A stretch of DNA of 64,000 nt, taken from assembly GCA_964611335.1 (NCBI GenBank), contig CAZSXR010000004.1, forward strand, positions 1 to 64,000, read 5' to 3'. The position numbers were made by a program, and so were the translations under genes. Below are positions 25,850-34,677 of the stretch, in pieces (the stretch's first letter is position 1; each line of letters opens with the position of its first letter). The stretch comes from BOG-1112 sp964611335 (GTDB taxonomy: Bacteria; Bdellovibrionota_B; Oligoflexia; Oligoflexales; Bog-1112). The notes beneath the pieces were generated by a model. It saw only the letters and a list, made by a program, of their open reading frames with translations, was not told the DNA's origin and made no database searches.

Positions 25850-26175
25850 TAAAAAAGAAGGAAGACAAAAACGAAATTCATCAGTAGCAAAGGCATTTTC
25901 AAAGTTAGAATGGATGATCCAAACAAAAGAAAAAAGGGAGCTGCTAAATACGCTTCCACCGCTAGAAGATATTTTTGACCGTAAAAAGTAGAAGGGAGAA
26001 GACGCTGTTGGACTATGTCATTTCCCATGATCCCCATTATCGCTACATCGGAATTAAAATTGGAATCAGGAAATAGTAAGAAGAATAAACAGCGATATAA
26101 AGTGATCCCTACAAGTAGGATTATTAGAGCAAAAGCACTCCATCGTCTTAGAAAACTAAAATCTCTCATCTGCAT
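25850..26175 (-). pseudogene. N-terminal fragment of a GT39/ArnT-like membrane glycosyltransferase
   Basis: The fragment begins MQMRDFSFLRRW and has a first transmembrane helix (FALIILLVGITLYRCLFFLLF). A loop with the acidic motif NSDVAIMGIMGNDI and the segment TFYGQKYLLAVEAYLAAPFFLLFG follow, both typical of the first periplasmic loop of GT-C glycosyltransferases, and then a second helix. The frame enters the IS remnant and stops at 25834 after YPIAP. The rest of the enzyme is at 24991-25549. It is probably an inactivated gene for a surface-glycan or lipid-modifying enzyme. Confidence 0.55.
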
Positions 26176-26340
26176 TCGTATTCAACCTCAATCTATTTTG
26201 GTCTCACCACCACTTTCATAGACCAAAAAAAGTAAAAAACAAAAAGAAAAAAGCAAAAAATGGCAAGTTGAAGTTTTACTTTTACTTAATCGGTTTTAGC
26301 TTTTGGCTTTATTTAAACTCTGTTTGAAATGTCTACAGCC

Positions 26341-26802
26341 CTAACTTGCATCCGGTATTTCAGGCTCTACTAGGTGCGCTAACTGAGCTAATGTTTCCTG
26401 CCATCCTAAATAACAAAACTCAACAGGAATTTGCGAAGGAATTCCTTCCTGAACTATGCTTAGCTCCGTCCCACAAAGGACTTTTCTGAAAGTGATTGTC
26501 GTTTGCATCATACCTAGCATCTTGGGATCTTCGAACTGGTCTGTGTATTGAATCTCTTCATTAGCTTTAAGCTTGAGATATTTGCCGTTGAAAGACTCGC
26601 TTTTCCCTGTTCCAAAGTTTGTGAAACTCATCCTATAAGTCCCACCTACTTTCACGTCCATATGATGCATTTGAGCTGTGAAACCGTAAGGAGGGAGAAA
26701 TTTGCACATAGCATCGGGATTTATAAAAGCTTTGTACATACGCTCCGGAGGAGCACGAAAGACACGCTTAAGTTGTAAGGTGCTGCCATTTGTTTTTACC
26801 AT
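26341..26802 (-). CDS. SRPBCC-superfamily protein, AHSA1 type
   Basis: A 153-residue cytoplasmic protein of the START/Bet v1-like SRPBCC superfamily, in the group annotated as activator of Hsp90 ATPase homologue 1 (AHSA1/CalC). Matching features are the N-terminal LKRVFRAPPERMYKAFINPDAM, the central VGGTYRMSFTNFGTG, MQTTITFRKV and the C-terminal LGWQETLAQLAHLVE helix. Members bind hydrophobic ligands, and few have a known function. It is transcribed alone, divergent from the ELM1-like gene. Between it and the glycosyltransferase fragment (26176-26340) lies an A/T-rich, purine-skewed stretch with nothing recognisable. Confidence 0.8.
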   Translation of the reverse strand: MVKTNGSTLQLKRVFRAPPERMYKAFINPDAMCKFLPPYGFTAQMHHMDVKVGGTYRMSFTNFGTGKSESFNGKYLKLKANEEIQYTDQFEDPKMLGMMQTTITFRKVLCGTELSIVQEGIPSQIPVEFCYLGWQETLAQLAHLVEPEIPDAS

Positions 26803-26883
26803 GAATATTCTCCTATTTATTGTTTGGATTTATTTCTATTATTTCACGAAACTCTTTGAGATTTTCTTTTTTATGGAGGGCTT

Positions 26884-27969
26884 ATGACGAAACAACTGAT
26901 TCTTCTCTTCTTTTTCCTCTCTTCTCTCATTGAAGCGCAGGAACTTAAAAACCTTGAACTTGCTTACGACAACACCCGAGTCGGAGACAAAAATCAAGCA
27001 CTAGGCATTCAAAACTCTCTTAGAGAGCTAAAAGCAGAACTTCATCGCCCTGTTTTTTTAGCTGTAGGCTCTTTTGGGTTAAAGGAAATTCTTAAGCAAT
27101 CGCGTAAAGACAAATTTCTTGTCTATGTTTCTCACCAAGAAAGTTCAGATCTGTTTCAGCTTATAAATAAAATCGACATCCTTGCCTTGCCCCATCATTC
27201 CGTTTCTAACTCTCTACGAAAAGCTATCAAAAACAGTAGTACAAAACTTATTGAAACTGTAGGCGTTGCACACAACTTAAAAAAAGACGACCTTAAAAAA
27301 GAATGGAAACAGAACCGAACACAATTTCCAAATGCTAAAAAATATTTAGTAGTCATGCTAGGTGGAGATTCTCTCAATGCAGACAATATTCACTGGACCC
27401 TATTTAACAAAGAAGACGCTAAAAAACTTGCTCATTTTTTAATAAAAAAAGCTAAAAAAGAAAATTTCTACATACTTGTATTCAATGGGCCTCGAACAGG
27501 AATGCATGATGAGAAGGGTGAAATAGACAAAGAAGCTCATCGTGGAAATTTAGATAAAGTTACAAATGTCTTTGTAAAAGAACTTAAAAAATCCAAGTTT
27601 ACTTTATTGGACTTTCAATATGATAAAGCAAATTTGTATAAAGCAAGTTTGGGTCTGATCTTGCAGGAAGATTATAAACATTCTGTTGTATTGATTCCTG
27701 CTGAATCGACTTCTATGGTTTCTGAAGCTGTAGATACTGTGGATACTGAAAACATTTGGGTCTATGAGCACAGCGCAAGCTTAGCAACACATCACAGACA
27801 TGTTAGTTTGGAAAACGATTTCGGACGTATTGGGAAACTGTTGGATAAGGGGTTTAGACTTGTTTCGAGAAAAAAAATAGCAGAGTCAAAGCTTAAAAAA
27901 ATCTCCGCAGCAAAAGTGATTGCTATGGAGATTCAAACACTGAACAAAGAAATACAAATTAGAAACTAA
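26884..27969 (+). CDS. ELM1-family (DUF1022)-like exported protein
   Basis: A 361-residue protein with a signal peptide (MTKQLILLFFFLSSLIEAQ). The body resembles the ELM1/DUF1022 family, a predicted GT-B-like fold. VGDKNQALGIQNSL near the N terminus matches the G-x-x-x-Q-A-x-G block. GVAHN and VVMLGGDS match the central blocks, and the C-terminal PAESTSMVSEAVDTVDTENIWVYE matches the T-x-D-S-x-S-M-x-x-E-A signature. Asp of that signature is replaced by Glu here. A signal peptide is unusual for this family. The function of bacterial members is unknown. Its stop codon overlaps the convergent rimO stop by 4 nt. Confidence 0.55.
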   Translation: MTKQLILLFFFLSSLIEAQELKNLELAYDNTRVGDKNQALGIQNSLRELKAELHRPVFLAVGSFGLKEILKQSRKDKFLVYVSHQESSDLFQLINKIDILALPHHSVSNSLRKAIKNSSTKLIETVGVAHNLKKDDLKKEWKQNRTQFPNAKKYLVVMLGGDSLNADNIHWTLFNKEDAKKLAHFLIKKAKKENFYILVFNGPRTGMHDEKGEIDKEAHRGNLDKVTNVFVKELKKSKFTLLDFQYDKANLYKASLGLILQEDYKHSVVLIPAESTSMVSEAVDTVDTENIWVYEHSASLATHHRHVSLENDFGRIGKLLDKGFRLVSRKKIAESKLKKISAAKVIAMEIQTLNKEIQIRN

Positions 27970-29300
27970 ATTAACTCTGCAACTAAGTCATAATCCAAAG
28001 ACGCTGTAATCTTCACCTGACGGATCTGACCTACTTCAAGATGATCACCTGTAATATAGACTATACCGTCGATGTCAGGAGCTTGTATAGAAAGGCGTCC
28101 TTCCCATTTGCAAGAATCGTCATTACGTTTTGTAATCAAAGCAGAGAATGTTTTTCCAACGAGGCTTTTCAAGTTCTCTCTCGAAATCACTTGCTGAAGC
28201 GCCATGACTTTGTTGTAACGAGCCTGTTTCACTTCCTCATCGATTTGATCTTTCATGCGACCTGCAACTGTCCCCTCTTCGAGAGAGTAAGTAAAACAAC
28301 CGAGATGCTCAAAACGAGATTCCTTTAAGAAGTCAAGCAACTCTTGTGCTTCGCTTTCGCTTTCTCCGGGGAAGCCCACCATCACAGTTGTACGAATAGC
28401 AATTCCTGGAACTTTAGAACGTACGCGTTGGAAGACGCTACGCATCTGTTCTTGTGTAAGAATGCGATTCATACTTGAAAGAACTTTATTGCTTGCATGC
28501 TGTACAGGGATATCAAGATACTTCACAATCTTGTCTTCTTTTGCCATCAAATCCAAAAATTCATCGCTGATGTTTTCTGGATACATATAAAGCATGCGCA
28601 ACCATTTCAAATCTTTTATCGCAACAAGCTCTTTCAAGAGTGGCACCAATTCATCAGAACCACGATCGCGTCCGTAAGCTGCAAGATCCTGCGCAATGAG
28701 AAGGATTTCTTTGACACCTTGTGCACAAAGTTGTTCGACTTCCTTCACAACACTGCTGATAGGACGAGAACGCAACTGTCCTCGGATTGCAGGAATAATG
28801 CAGAAAGCACAGTTGTGACCGCACCCTTCTGCAACTTTGACGTAAGCAGAATAAGAAGAGAGAGTATTCACTCTCGGTAAATTTTCATTGTAGAGATAAT
28901 TTGTACGTTTTGCGAGAACGGTTCCAGGTTGAGGAGGATTTTCGATGAGATTTGCAATTTGTGAGAACTGGTCAGTTCCAACAAAGAAGTCGACCTCAGG
29001 CATTCCTTTTGCAAGTTGTGTCTTATATCTTTGCGCTAAGCAACCTGCCACGATGAGTTTGAAGTCTGGTTTCTTTTTTTTGAGATCTGCGAAAGAAAGT
29101 ATGGTGTCTATGCTCTCTTCTTTTGCGGATTGTATAAATCCACAGGTATTAACGATAATAGCGTCAGCTTCCGTTGCTTCAGCAGTATGAAGCCAACCTT
29201 TTTCGAGAAGAGTGCCTATCATAACTTCTGAATCCACTAAGTTTCGTGAACAACCTAGGGAAACAAGATGCACTTTCTTTGCGCTTTGCTCTGTCTGCAT
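27966..29300 (-). CDS. rimO: Ribosomal protein uS12 methylthiotransferase RimO
   Basis: A radical-SAM enzyme that methylthiolates an Asp of ribosomal protein S12. The N-terminal UPF0004 domain has three cysteines (LGCSRNLVDSEV, NTCGFIQSAKEES, AGCLAQRY). The radical-SAM cluster is CGHNCAFCIIPAIRGQLRSR, and a C-terminal TRAM domain follows. S-R-N-L-V-D-S-E in the first block distinguishes RimO from MiaB. The length (444 residues) is normal. It is transcribed alone. Confidence 0.95.
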   Translation of the reverse strand: MQTEQSAKKVHLVSLGCSRNLVDSEVMIGTLLEKGWLHTAEATEADAIIVNTCGFIQSAKEESIDTILSFADLKKKKPDFKLIVAGCLAQRYKTQLAKGMPEVDFFVGTDQFSQIANLIENPPQPGTVLAKRTNYLYNENLPRVNTLSSYSAYVKVAEGCGHNCAFCIIPAIRGQLRSRPISSVVKEVEQLCAQGVKEILLIAQDLAAYGRDRGSDELVPLLKELVAIKDLKWLRMLYMYPENISDEFLDLMAKEDKIVKYLDIPVQHASNKVLSSMNRILTQEQMRSVFQRVRSKVPGIAIRTTVMVGFPGESESEAQELLDFLKESRFEHLGCFTYSLEEGTVAGRMKDQIDEEVKQARYNKVMALQQVISRENLKSLVGKTFSALITKRNDDSCKWEGRLSIQAPDIDGIVYITGDHLEVGQIRQVKITASLDYDLVAELI

Positions 29301-29432
29301 TTTTAAAACACTCCATGCGAATTAGAATAGATCATTCCAAATTCTTTTGATAAGGCATTAAAATTGGAACTCGGTAAGAATCACCGGCACCTTTTAGCAA
29401 AAAATGGTGCCCTCAACAAGGCAACATCATTT

Positions 29433-30287
29433 ATGAGTGGAATTGTTTCAATTAACGGTGACTTAGTACCTCTCTCCCAAGCTAAGATTTCTGTATTAGA
29501 TAGAGGATTTCTCTTCGGAGACGCTATTTTCGAAGTCATTTTGGGAACCAAAACAGGGTCTAAACAAACCCTTATAGCCCTTCCCGAACACCTAAACCGC
29601 CTTCAATATTCTGCGCAGTCTATTCATTTCAAGCTTCCTTGGACTTTAGAAGAACTCGAAAAGGAAATTCTTCACGTCTACAAACAAACAGACTTTGGAA
29701 AAACATATGTACGTATTTCCATCACACGGGGAGAAGGTCTAGGCTTATTACCCAAGAAAGGTCCCTACAACAAACTGATCTACGCTCTTCCTGCTCCCAA
29801 AAGTCCAGTAGACCTGTATACGAAAGGCCTTTCCCTCAAAACGGAAACGAAAGTGTCCTATTCAAGAGGAGCAAGCATCAAGAATCCTTTTTACCTTCCT
29901 AGCATAGTGAAAATGATTGAGATGGAAGAAGAAGGTTTTGATGATGTCTTATGGGTGAATTCAGACATAGAAATTACGGAAGCTTCGACTTCGAATATAT
30001 TTTTTATTGGTAGAAATGGGGGAGATTTCTATGTTGAAACCCCATGTTTAGATAGCGGTCTCTTAAGTGGCATTACTCGCAAATATGTTTTTGAAATATT
30101 GAATAAGAATGGAATTGATGTCCGAGAGACAGGGATTTTAAAAGATGAACTTGCACGTTTTGATGAAGCTTTTTTGACTTCGACTATAAGAGGTCTTGCT
30201 CCTATTTCTAAAATCGACGACTTACGATTTCATACAACACGAGCAAATTCCTTTTTTTCCAAAATCAAAACTCTTTACGAGAAATGA
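29433..30287 (+). CDS. Class IV PLP aminotransferase (branched-chain or D-amino-acid type)
   Basis: A fold-type IV pyridoxal-phosphate enzyme. SVLDRGFLFGDAIFEV near the N terminus, the lysine region around IKNPFYLPSIVKM, and EITEASTSNIFFIG with GLLSGITRKYV in the C-terminal half match the branched-chain aminotransferase/D-alanine transaminase/aminodeoxychorismate lyase family. The substrate cannot be decided by eye. An in-frame TTG at 29364 would add 23 residues; the ATG at 29433 gives the usual MSGIVSINGDLVP beginning and is preferred. The last 23 nt overlap the convergent gene that follows. Confidence 0.85.
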   Translation: MSGIVSINGDLVPLSQAKISVLDRGFLFGDAIFEVILGTKTGSKQTLIALPEHLNRLQYSAQSIHFKLPWTLEELEKEILHVYKQTDFGKTYVRISITRGEGLGLLPKKGPYNKLIYALPAPKSPVDLYTKGLSLKTETKVSYSRGASIKNPFYLPSIVKMIEMEEEGFDDVLWVNSDIEITEASTSNIFFIGRNGGDFYVETPCLDSGLLSGITRKYVFEILNKNGIDVRETGILKDELARFDEAFLTSTIRGLAPISKIDDLRFHTTRANSFFSKIKTLYEK

Positions 30288-30870
30288 AATTTGGATTCTT
30301 TTCCAAGTATATTTTCAATTCTTCAGGAAAGAGTATACTGTTAAGATTGTCAGGAACGAAACTGCATTTAAGACTGTCTTTGAATTCAATCGTTTTCACA
30401 TCAAATACAGGCCCCCAGATTTCTTCCTCCCCGTGGAATTCCAGTTTTATATTTCTATTGTAAATGTAAGTGAGTTGAATTTTCGCAACTCCGACAGGAG
30501 TCATTGCAGAAACGTATTCGTTATAATTAAGAATCCGTTGGTCTATGAAAAAATTTGCAAGTTTGAGATTGGGGACCATGTCTTTCTGGCATTTGATTTC
30601 TGATTCAGATTTCACGCACTCTTCTTTTTTAAAAGGAATAAAGATACGAGACTGATTGGGTGGGTCAATATGGACATGATTTCCTGAAGTGAATTCGAAA
30701 TGATGCGTACCTAGGTGATACCCTTTGACACCCACTTCGAAATTTTTTTCTGTCTCTACAATGCTTGCAGCGTTGTAGCGGTAAGTTCCGTCCCAGCAAT
30801 GCCATTGAATAAGATTTGCTTGCAGGAAGGGAGAGTACAGACTGAGTGCGAATAGAAGTTTGTTTTTCAT
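30265..30870 (-). CDS. Secreted protein of unknown function
   Basis: I do not recognise the family. The 201-residue product starts with a signal peptide (MKNKLLFALSLYSPFLQA). The mature part contains WHCWDGTYRYNAASIV and alternating short strands with several cysteines (two after HW... and in KEECVKSESEIKCQ), suggesting a small disulfide-bonded periplasmic or secreted beta-rich protein. It overlaps the class IV aminotransferase gene tail-to-tail by 23 nt and follows the large lipoprotein gene by about 70 nt. Confidence 0.6.
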   Translation of the reverse strand: MKNKLLFALSLYSPFLQANLIQWHCWDGTYRYNAASIVETEKNFEVGVKGYHLGTHHFEFTSGNHVHIDPPNQSRIFIPFKKEECVKSESEIKCQKDMVPNLKLANFFIDQRILNYNEYVSAMTPVGVAKIQLTYIYNRNIKLEFHGEEEIWGPVFDVKTIEFKDSLKCSFVPDNLNSILFPEELKIYLEKNPNFISRKEF

Positions 30871-30939
30871 GATTGCCTCCTTGATTATGGAGACATGTTT
30901 TCATGGAAAGTTTCGTGTGCAAAGATTTTTTTGCGATTG

Positions 30940-32811
30940 CTATTTTGACTGACTTTGTAGGGATACAAGCTGTGCTGCAATTTGGTTTGCGAGAGTTTGC
31001 GCTTGGGTTTTTAGGTTGACGAGTTTAATTATGGCAGCTTGGTCGAAGATTAGGTTCCAAGAGGAGTTTGTGTCTGCGAGATGTAATTTACCCGCTAGAT
31101 GAGAGAACAAACCTCCCACAAACCCTGCAATGATAGAAAATATCCCTCCTCTTTTTGCTTTAGTTTTTGAAGGTTCTACTTTTGGAATCAAATCGTTAAA
31201 TCTACCTTCTTGAACTCTTCTAAAATTTTCCACTGAGCTAAAAGTTCCAATAATTGCTTTGCTATTTTCTGAAATTTTCAAATTACTTTCATGAAATAAT
31301 TGATTGAAACCTTCATGCAAATCGAGACTTCCGTTATGTATTTGAGTTAACCTTTCAATCTGATTTTTCAACTCAGGATGAATAGAACCGTATAAAGCAT
31401 GTTGATTTTCCAAAAGCGGCAATAATCCTTTGATTCTTAGAAGAGCTTCTTTTTTAAATGTTCCTTTTTCAGAACCGCTGGCTTTCAGAGCTTGATCATT
31501 CCAATAGTCCACCATTTTTAACTCATCGTTTAAAAGAAAATCTGCGTAATACTTATAATCATCAAGGTCTATTTTCTTTTCGATTAAAGCTTGATGCAAA
31601 GCGAAATACTTTTGTTCAATTGGCAAAAGTGGGGGCATATATTTTTGCCACAGCAGCATAAAAGCTTTTCGATCATCGACAATCCACCTCTCTGCTTCAC
31701 TTATAATGAATCGATTTACACGTGGCTCATACTTTGGGCTATTTGGATCTTTTGCCTCTTGTATACGAGCTTCTAGTTTAGTAATATTTGCTTCAACAAA
31801 CTCACGAACATTCCTAAAACTTATTTCTCCGCCTCTAACCCGTAGAATATTAACTATTTGTTCATATACAGGCGCACTAAACCGATTCACATGATCCATT
31901 AGCCCTTCCTCCACTAACCCCAAACCACCACTCGTTGCTTCTGTCGTCGCAATAGTCACAGCTCCTATACTCAACAAAGCTAAATAAACAGCGGTAGGAT
32001 CAAAGTTCCCCGTATTTCCTCCACCTGTACTCTCTCCACCCATCTGTGCAGAGATGCTTTGCAAAGCATCTTCGAACTCTGGACTATCCACCCAATCCAC
32101 AAAGTAATCCGGACCAAAAGCTACAATATTAGCAACAAAAGAATCCGCAGTAGAATTCTTCGGATTGAAGGAACTTTGAGAAACATAGGCTTTGAGTTTG
32201 TTGAACACTTGAAGAGCTGTCACACGAATCTGTTTATCGACAGCCTGTTCTTTTGCAAACAGCGCAGCTAAAGCGGAATCAGTAACCATTGCATTTTGAT
32301 AACGCATAGGGAAGATTTTATCGTTGCAATAAAAATTTACTCCGGGATTCAAAGGATCCTGAACTAGATACTTTGTCTCTTTCGAAGTACTTCGTGATTC
32401 ACGAACGCAGGAACGCGCTACAATATTTAAAGATCCCTGGGGGAGATTGTTGACAAGAATAAGAGGCAAACTGGTCGTTGCAGAATTTGAAAAATTGTTT
32501 GCTCCCGAAATTTTGTAATAGACAGCATCTGCATTTTGATCGTTTGTAAATTCCAAAGACAAGTATGTGTAGGAACCCAGACTCAGACCTGTTGCTGTTC
32601 CAGAAACTTGTAAAGTTGAAGGGTCTACGGGAGGAAGTGGACTTGCTGCAAGTTCTAAATAAATGGTTTGTGGGTTTGTGGCTTCCGTATTCATAGCCTG
32701 TTGAGAGGAAGGGGTACTTGAATTTTTTGAAGGCTCTTTACATGATGTTTGAAAATAAAGAGTTTGTAGAAATAGAATAGGAAAGAAAATTCTCTTAAAC
32801 TTTTTAAGCAT
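30940..32811 (-). CDS. Large lipoprotein of unknown function
   Basis: A 623-residue protein whose N terminus (MLKKFKRIFFPILFLQTLYF) ends in a lipobox-like QTSC at about residue 24, followed by a Ser/Thr/Pro/Asn-rich linker typical of surface lipoproteins. Residues roughly 50-180 look beta-rich. The rest is mainly helical with charged repeats (for example KLEARIQEAKDPNSPKYEPRVN), and a short Gly-rich hydrophobic stretch (GGIFSIIAGFVGGLFSHLAG) sits near residue 570. I recognise no catalytic motif. It may be lineage-specific. It and the downstream secreted-protein gene share direction and may form a unit. Confidence 0.6.
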   Translation of the reverse strand: MLKKFKRIFFPILFLQTLYFQTSCKEPSKNSSTPSSQQAMNTEATNPQTIYLELAASPLPPVDPSTLQVSGTATGLSLGSYTYLSLEFTNDQNADAVYYKISGANNFSNSATTSLPLILVNNLPQGSLNIVARSCVRESRSTSKETKYLVQDPLNPGVNFYCNDKIFPMRYQNAMVTDSALAALFAKEQAVDKQIRVTALQVFNKLKAYVSQSSFNPKNSTADSFVANIVAFGPDYFVDWVDSPEFEDALQSISAQMGGESTGGGNTGNFDPTAVYLALLSIGAVTIATTEATSGGLGLVEEGLMDHVNRFSAPVYEQIVNILRVRGGEISFRNVREFVEANITKLEARIQEAKDPNSPKYEPRVNRFIISEAERWIVDDRKAFMLLWQKYMPPLLPIEQKYFALHQALIEKKIDLDDYKYYADFLLNDELKMVDYWNDQALKASGSEKGTFKKEALLRIKGLLPLLENQHALYGSIHPELKNQIERLTQIHNGSLDLHEGFNQLFHESNLKISENSKAIIGTFSSVENFRRVQEGRFNDLIPKVEPSKTKAKRGGIFSIIAGFVGGLFSHLAGKLHLADTNSSWNLIFDQAAIIKLVNLKTQAQTLANQIAAQLVSLQSQSK

Positions 32812-32970
32812 GAAAACCTCTATTATTGTATGTATTCAGTTTAAGATTCTTTCCCTTGTAGGTAAACCAAGCTTCTCGCGAAAAATTATTGAAGATTTGC
32901 CAAATCCGTTATATTTTCTCAGCTCATTTAGACATTTCACCCAAACCCATGTGGCTAAAAGGATAAGCAA

Positions 32971-33939
32971 ATGACGACAATCCGTGCATTTATGAAAAAA
33001 CATTATAAGCACTTCAACGCTGCTGTTTGTGTAGACGCTGCAGAAGGTTGGATGAAACTTCTGGATGAGAACGGTAAAATGTTCATCACCCTAGCAGGAG
33101 CTATGAGCACTGCAGAACTTGGCATTTCACTCGCAGAAATGATTCGCAAAGACAAGGTCCATGGCATTTCCTGTACAGGAGCCAACCTTGAAGAAGATAT
33201 CTTCAACCTTGTTGCTCATACCCATTACAAGCGTATCCCTGGATACCGCTCACTGACATGCAAAGACGAGATGGATCTTTACAACAAGGGAATGAACCGA
33301 GTCACAGATACTTGCATTCCCGAAGAAGAGGCTATACGTCGCATCGAAAAGCAGCTTCTCAGACAGTGGCAAAAAGCGGAAAGTGAAGGCAAACGTTACT
33401 TCCCTTACGAATACCTCTATCAATTGATCCGTGAAAAATCCCTCGAACAGTATTTTGAAATCAACCCACAGCACTCCTGGATGATTGCAGCCTGTGAGAA
33501 AAATCTCCCTATATTCACACCAGGCTGGGAAGATTCCACCACAGCAAACATCTTTGTTTCTCACGTCATAGCTGGCGACTTGAAGCGTTTTGACACGGTA
33601 AAATCTGGAGCTGAGCAGATGGCTGCTCTTGCTTCTTGGTACGTCGAAACTTCAAAAAATCATCCGATTGGCTTCTTCCAGATCGGTGGTGGTATAGCAG
33701 GAGATTTCCCGATCTGTGTCGTTCCGATGATTCGCCAGGATCTTAGACAAGACTGCAGACTATGGAGCTACTTCTGCCAGATCAGCGACAGCACCACGTC
33801 TTTCGGTTCTTACAGCGGAGCAACCCCGAGCGAAAAAATCAGCTGGGGCAAACTCGATGAGCAAACGCCAAGCTACATCATCGAATCCGATGCTACGATC
33901 GTAGCCCCTCTCGTCTTCCAATACGTTTTGGGCGACTAG
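32971..33939 (+). CDS. Deoxyhypusine-synthase-like protein without the catalytic lysine
   Basis: A 322-residue NAD-dependent-fold protein of the deoxyhypusine synthase (DHS) family. Clear blocks are TLAGAMSTAELGISLAEMI, TGANLEEDIFNLV, RVTDTCIPEEEA, FQIGGGIAGDFPICVVPM, SYSGATPSEKISWGKL and IESDATIVAPLVF. In eukaryotic DHS the nucleophilic Lys sits in GGGVVKHH (Lys329 in human), whereas here the loop is GGGIAGDF. The covalent imine mechanism of DHS is therefore not possible in the same form. Bacterial members of this subgroup have no well-established function; relation to polyamine chemistry is an inference. No eIF5A-like substrate gene is nearby. It overlaps the convergent reductase gene by 4 nt. 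Confidence 0.8.
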   Translation: MTTIRAFMKKHYKHFNAAVCVDAAEGWMKLLDENGKMFITLAGAMSTAELGISLAEMIRKDKVHGISCTGANLEEDIFNLVAHTHYKRIPGYRSLTCKDEMDLYNKGMNRVTDTCIPEEEAIRRIEKQLLRQWQKAESEGKRYFPYEYLYQLIREKSLEQYFEINPQHSWMIAACEKNLPIFTPGWEDSTTANIFVSHVIAGDLKRFDTVKSGAEQMAALASWYVETSKNHPIGFFQIGGGIAGDFPICVVPMIRQDLRQDCRLWSYFCQISDSTTSFGSYSGATPSEKISWGKLDEQTPSYIIESDATIVAPLVFQYVLGD

Positions 33940-34556
33940 AGAACGACGTAGTGCAGAAAGACAAAAGACCGCTGACTTTCGCAGCTTAGCAATTTCAAAC
34001 TCACAGAATCTTTCAAAGGCCCGCTCACAAGATGCGGGCCTTTGCTATTTCCTAATAATTGCGGCGCAATCGTAAGTTTGAGCTCATTGACCAAACCTTC
34101 TCCATAAAAAATCTGGTTCACCTTCGAACCTCCGAGCAACAAAACCTTCTTCATCCCTCGCCTTTTCAACTCCTCTAGCAGAGTGCGCCCAGGAGCGCCC
34201 TTTCCGTAGGCAAAAGGCTCCGCTCCGTCCCATGTTGGAAGCTTTTGCTCCGAGACAAAGATGCGGCGTATAGCCTTCTGTTTCCAGAAGGGGATAGCTC
34301 CGTCCAACCCGCGTCGTGTGTAAATACACCAGGTTGGGAAGTATCCCAGCGCATTCTTAATCTCTGGGACGGAGCCTTCGGTTCTGAGGGTTTCGGCCCC
34401 GAGGATGACAGCATCACTTGCTCCGAGCTCCTTATGGAGCAGAGCTTGGTCTTCGGGGCTGGTCATGCCGAGTCGAAGACGATCCTGGGTATTTTCGTGG
34501 GGGTTGCTTGCGATGGCTCCGTCCAAAGTCATGAGCATGAGGTTTGTGACTTTCAT
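33936..34556 (-). CDS. RibD C-terminal/dihydrofolate-reductase-like protein
   Basis: A 206-residue NADPH-dependent reductase-fold protein related to the RibD C-terminal domain. It begins with MLMTLDGAIASN and contains SPEDQALLHKELGASDAVILGAETLR and the cofactor-region VLLLGGSKVNQIFYGEGLVNELKLTIAPQLLG block. It lacks the N-terminal deaminase domain of bifunctional RibD. A role in riboflavin or pteridine metabolism is possible. The gene is less AT-rich than its neighbours by eye. It shares a 4-nt stop-codon overlap with the deoxyhypusine-synthase-like gene. Confidence 0.75.
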   Translation of the reverse strand: MKVTNLMLMTLDGAIASNPHENTQDRLRLGMTSPEDQALLHKELGASDAVILGAETLRTEGSVPEIKNALGYFPTWCIYTRRGLDGAIPFWKQKAIRRIFVSEQKLPTWDGAEPFAYGKGAPGRTLLEELKRRGMKKVLLLGGSKVNQIFYGEGLVNELKLTIAPQLLGNSKGPHLVSGPLKDSVSLKLLSCESQRSFVFLHYVVL

Positions 34557-34620
34557 AGAGAAAGACTCCTATGGCGGTGTTTTTTAGAATCTTCTTTACA
34601 AGCTAAAAGTCATTTGAACC

Positions 34621-34649
34621 TTGCACCACCTTTATTTTTTTTGTAAATT
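34621..34649 (+). promoter_or_regulatory. Candidate promoter of rpsO-pnp-dut
   Basis: TTGCAC (34621-34626), a 17-nt T-rich spacer and TAAATT (34644-34649) precede rpsO. The predicted start near 34657 would place a hairpin at the very 5' end of the transcript. Match to consensus is moderate. Confidence 0.4.
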
Positions 34650-34659
34650 TCGCCCTATT

Positions 34660-34677
34660 GTGGATTGGAAAATCCAC
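34660..34677 (+). promoter_or_regulatory. 5'-end hairpin of the rpsO leader
   Basis: A 7-bp perfect stem GTGGATT/AATCCAC closed by a GGAA (GNRA-type) tetraloop. It lies about 105 nt before the rpsO start and at the predicted 5' end of the mRNA. It could protect the transcript or form part of an S15 autoregulatory site. Confidence 0.45.
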
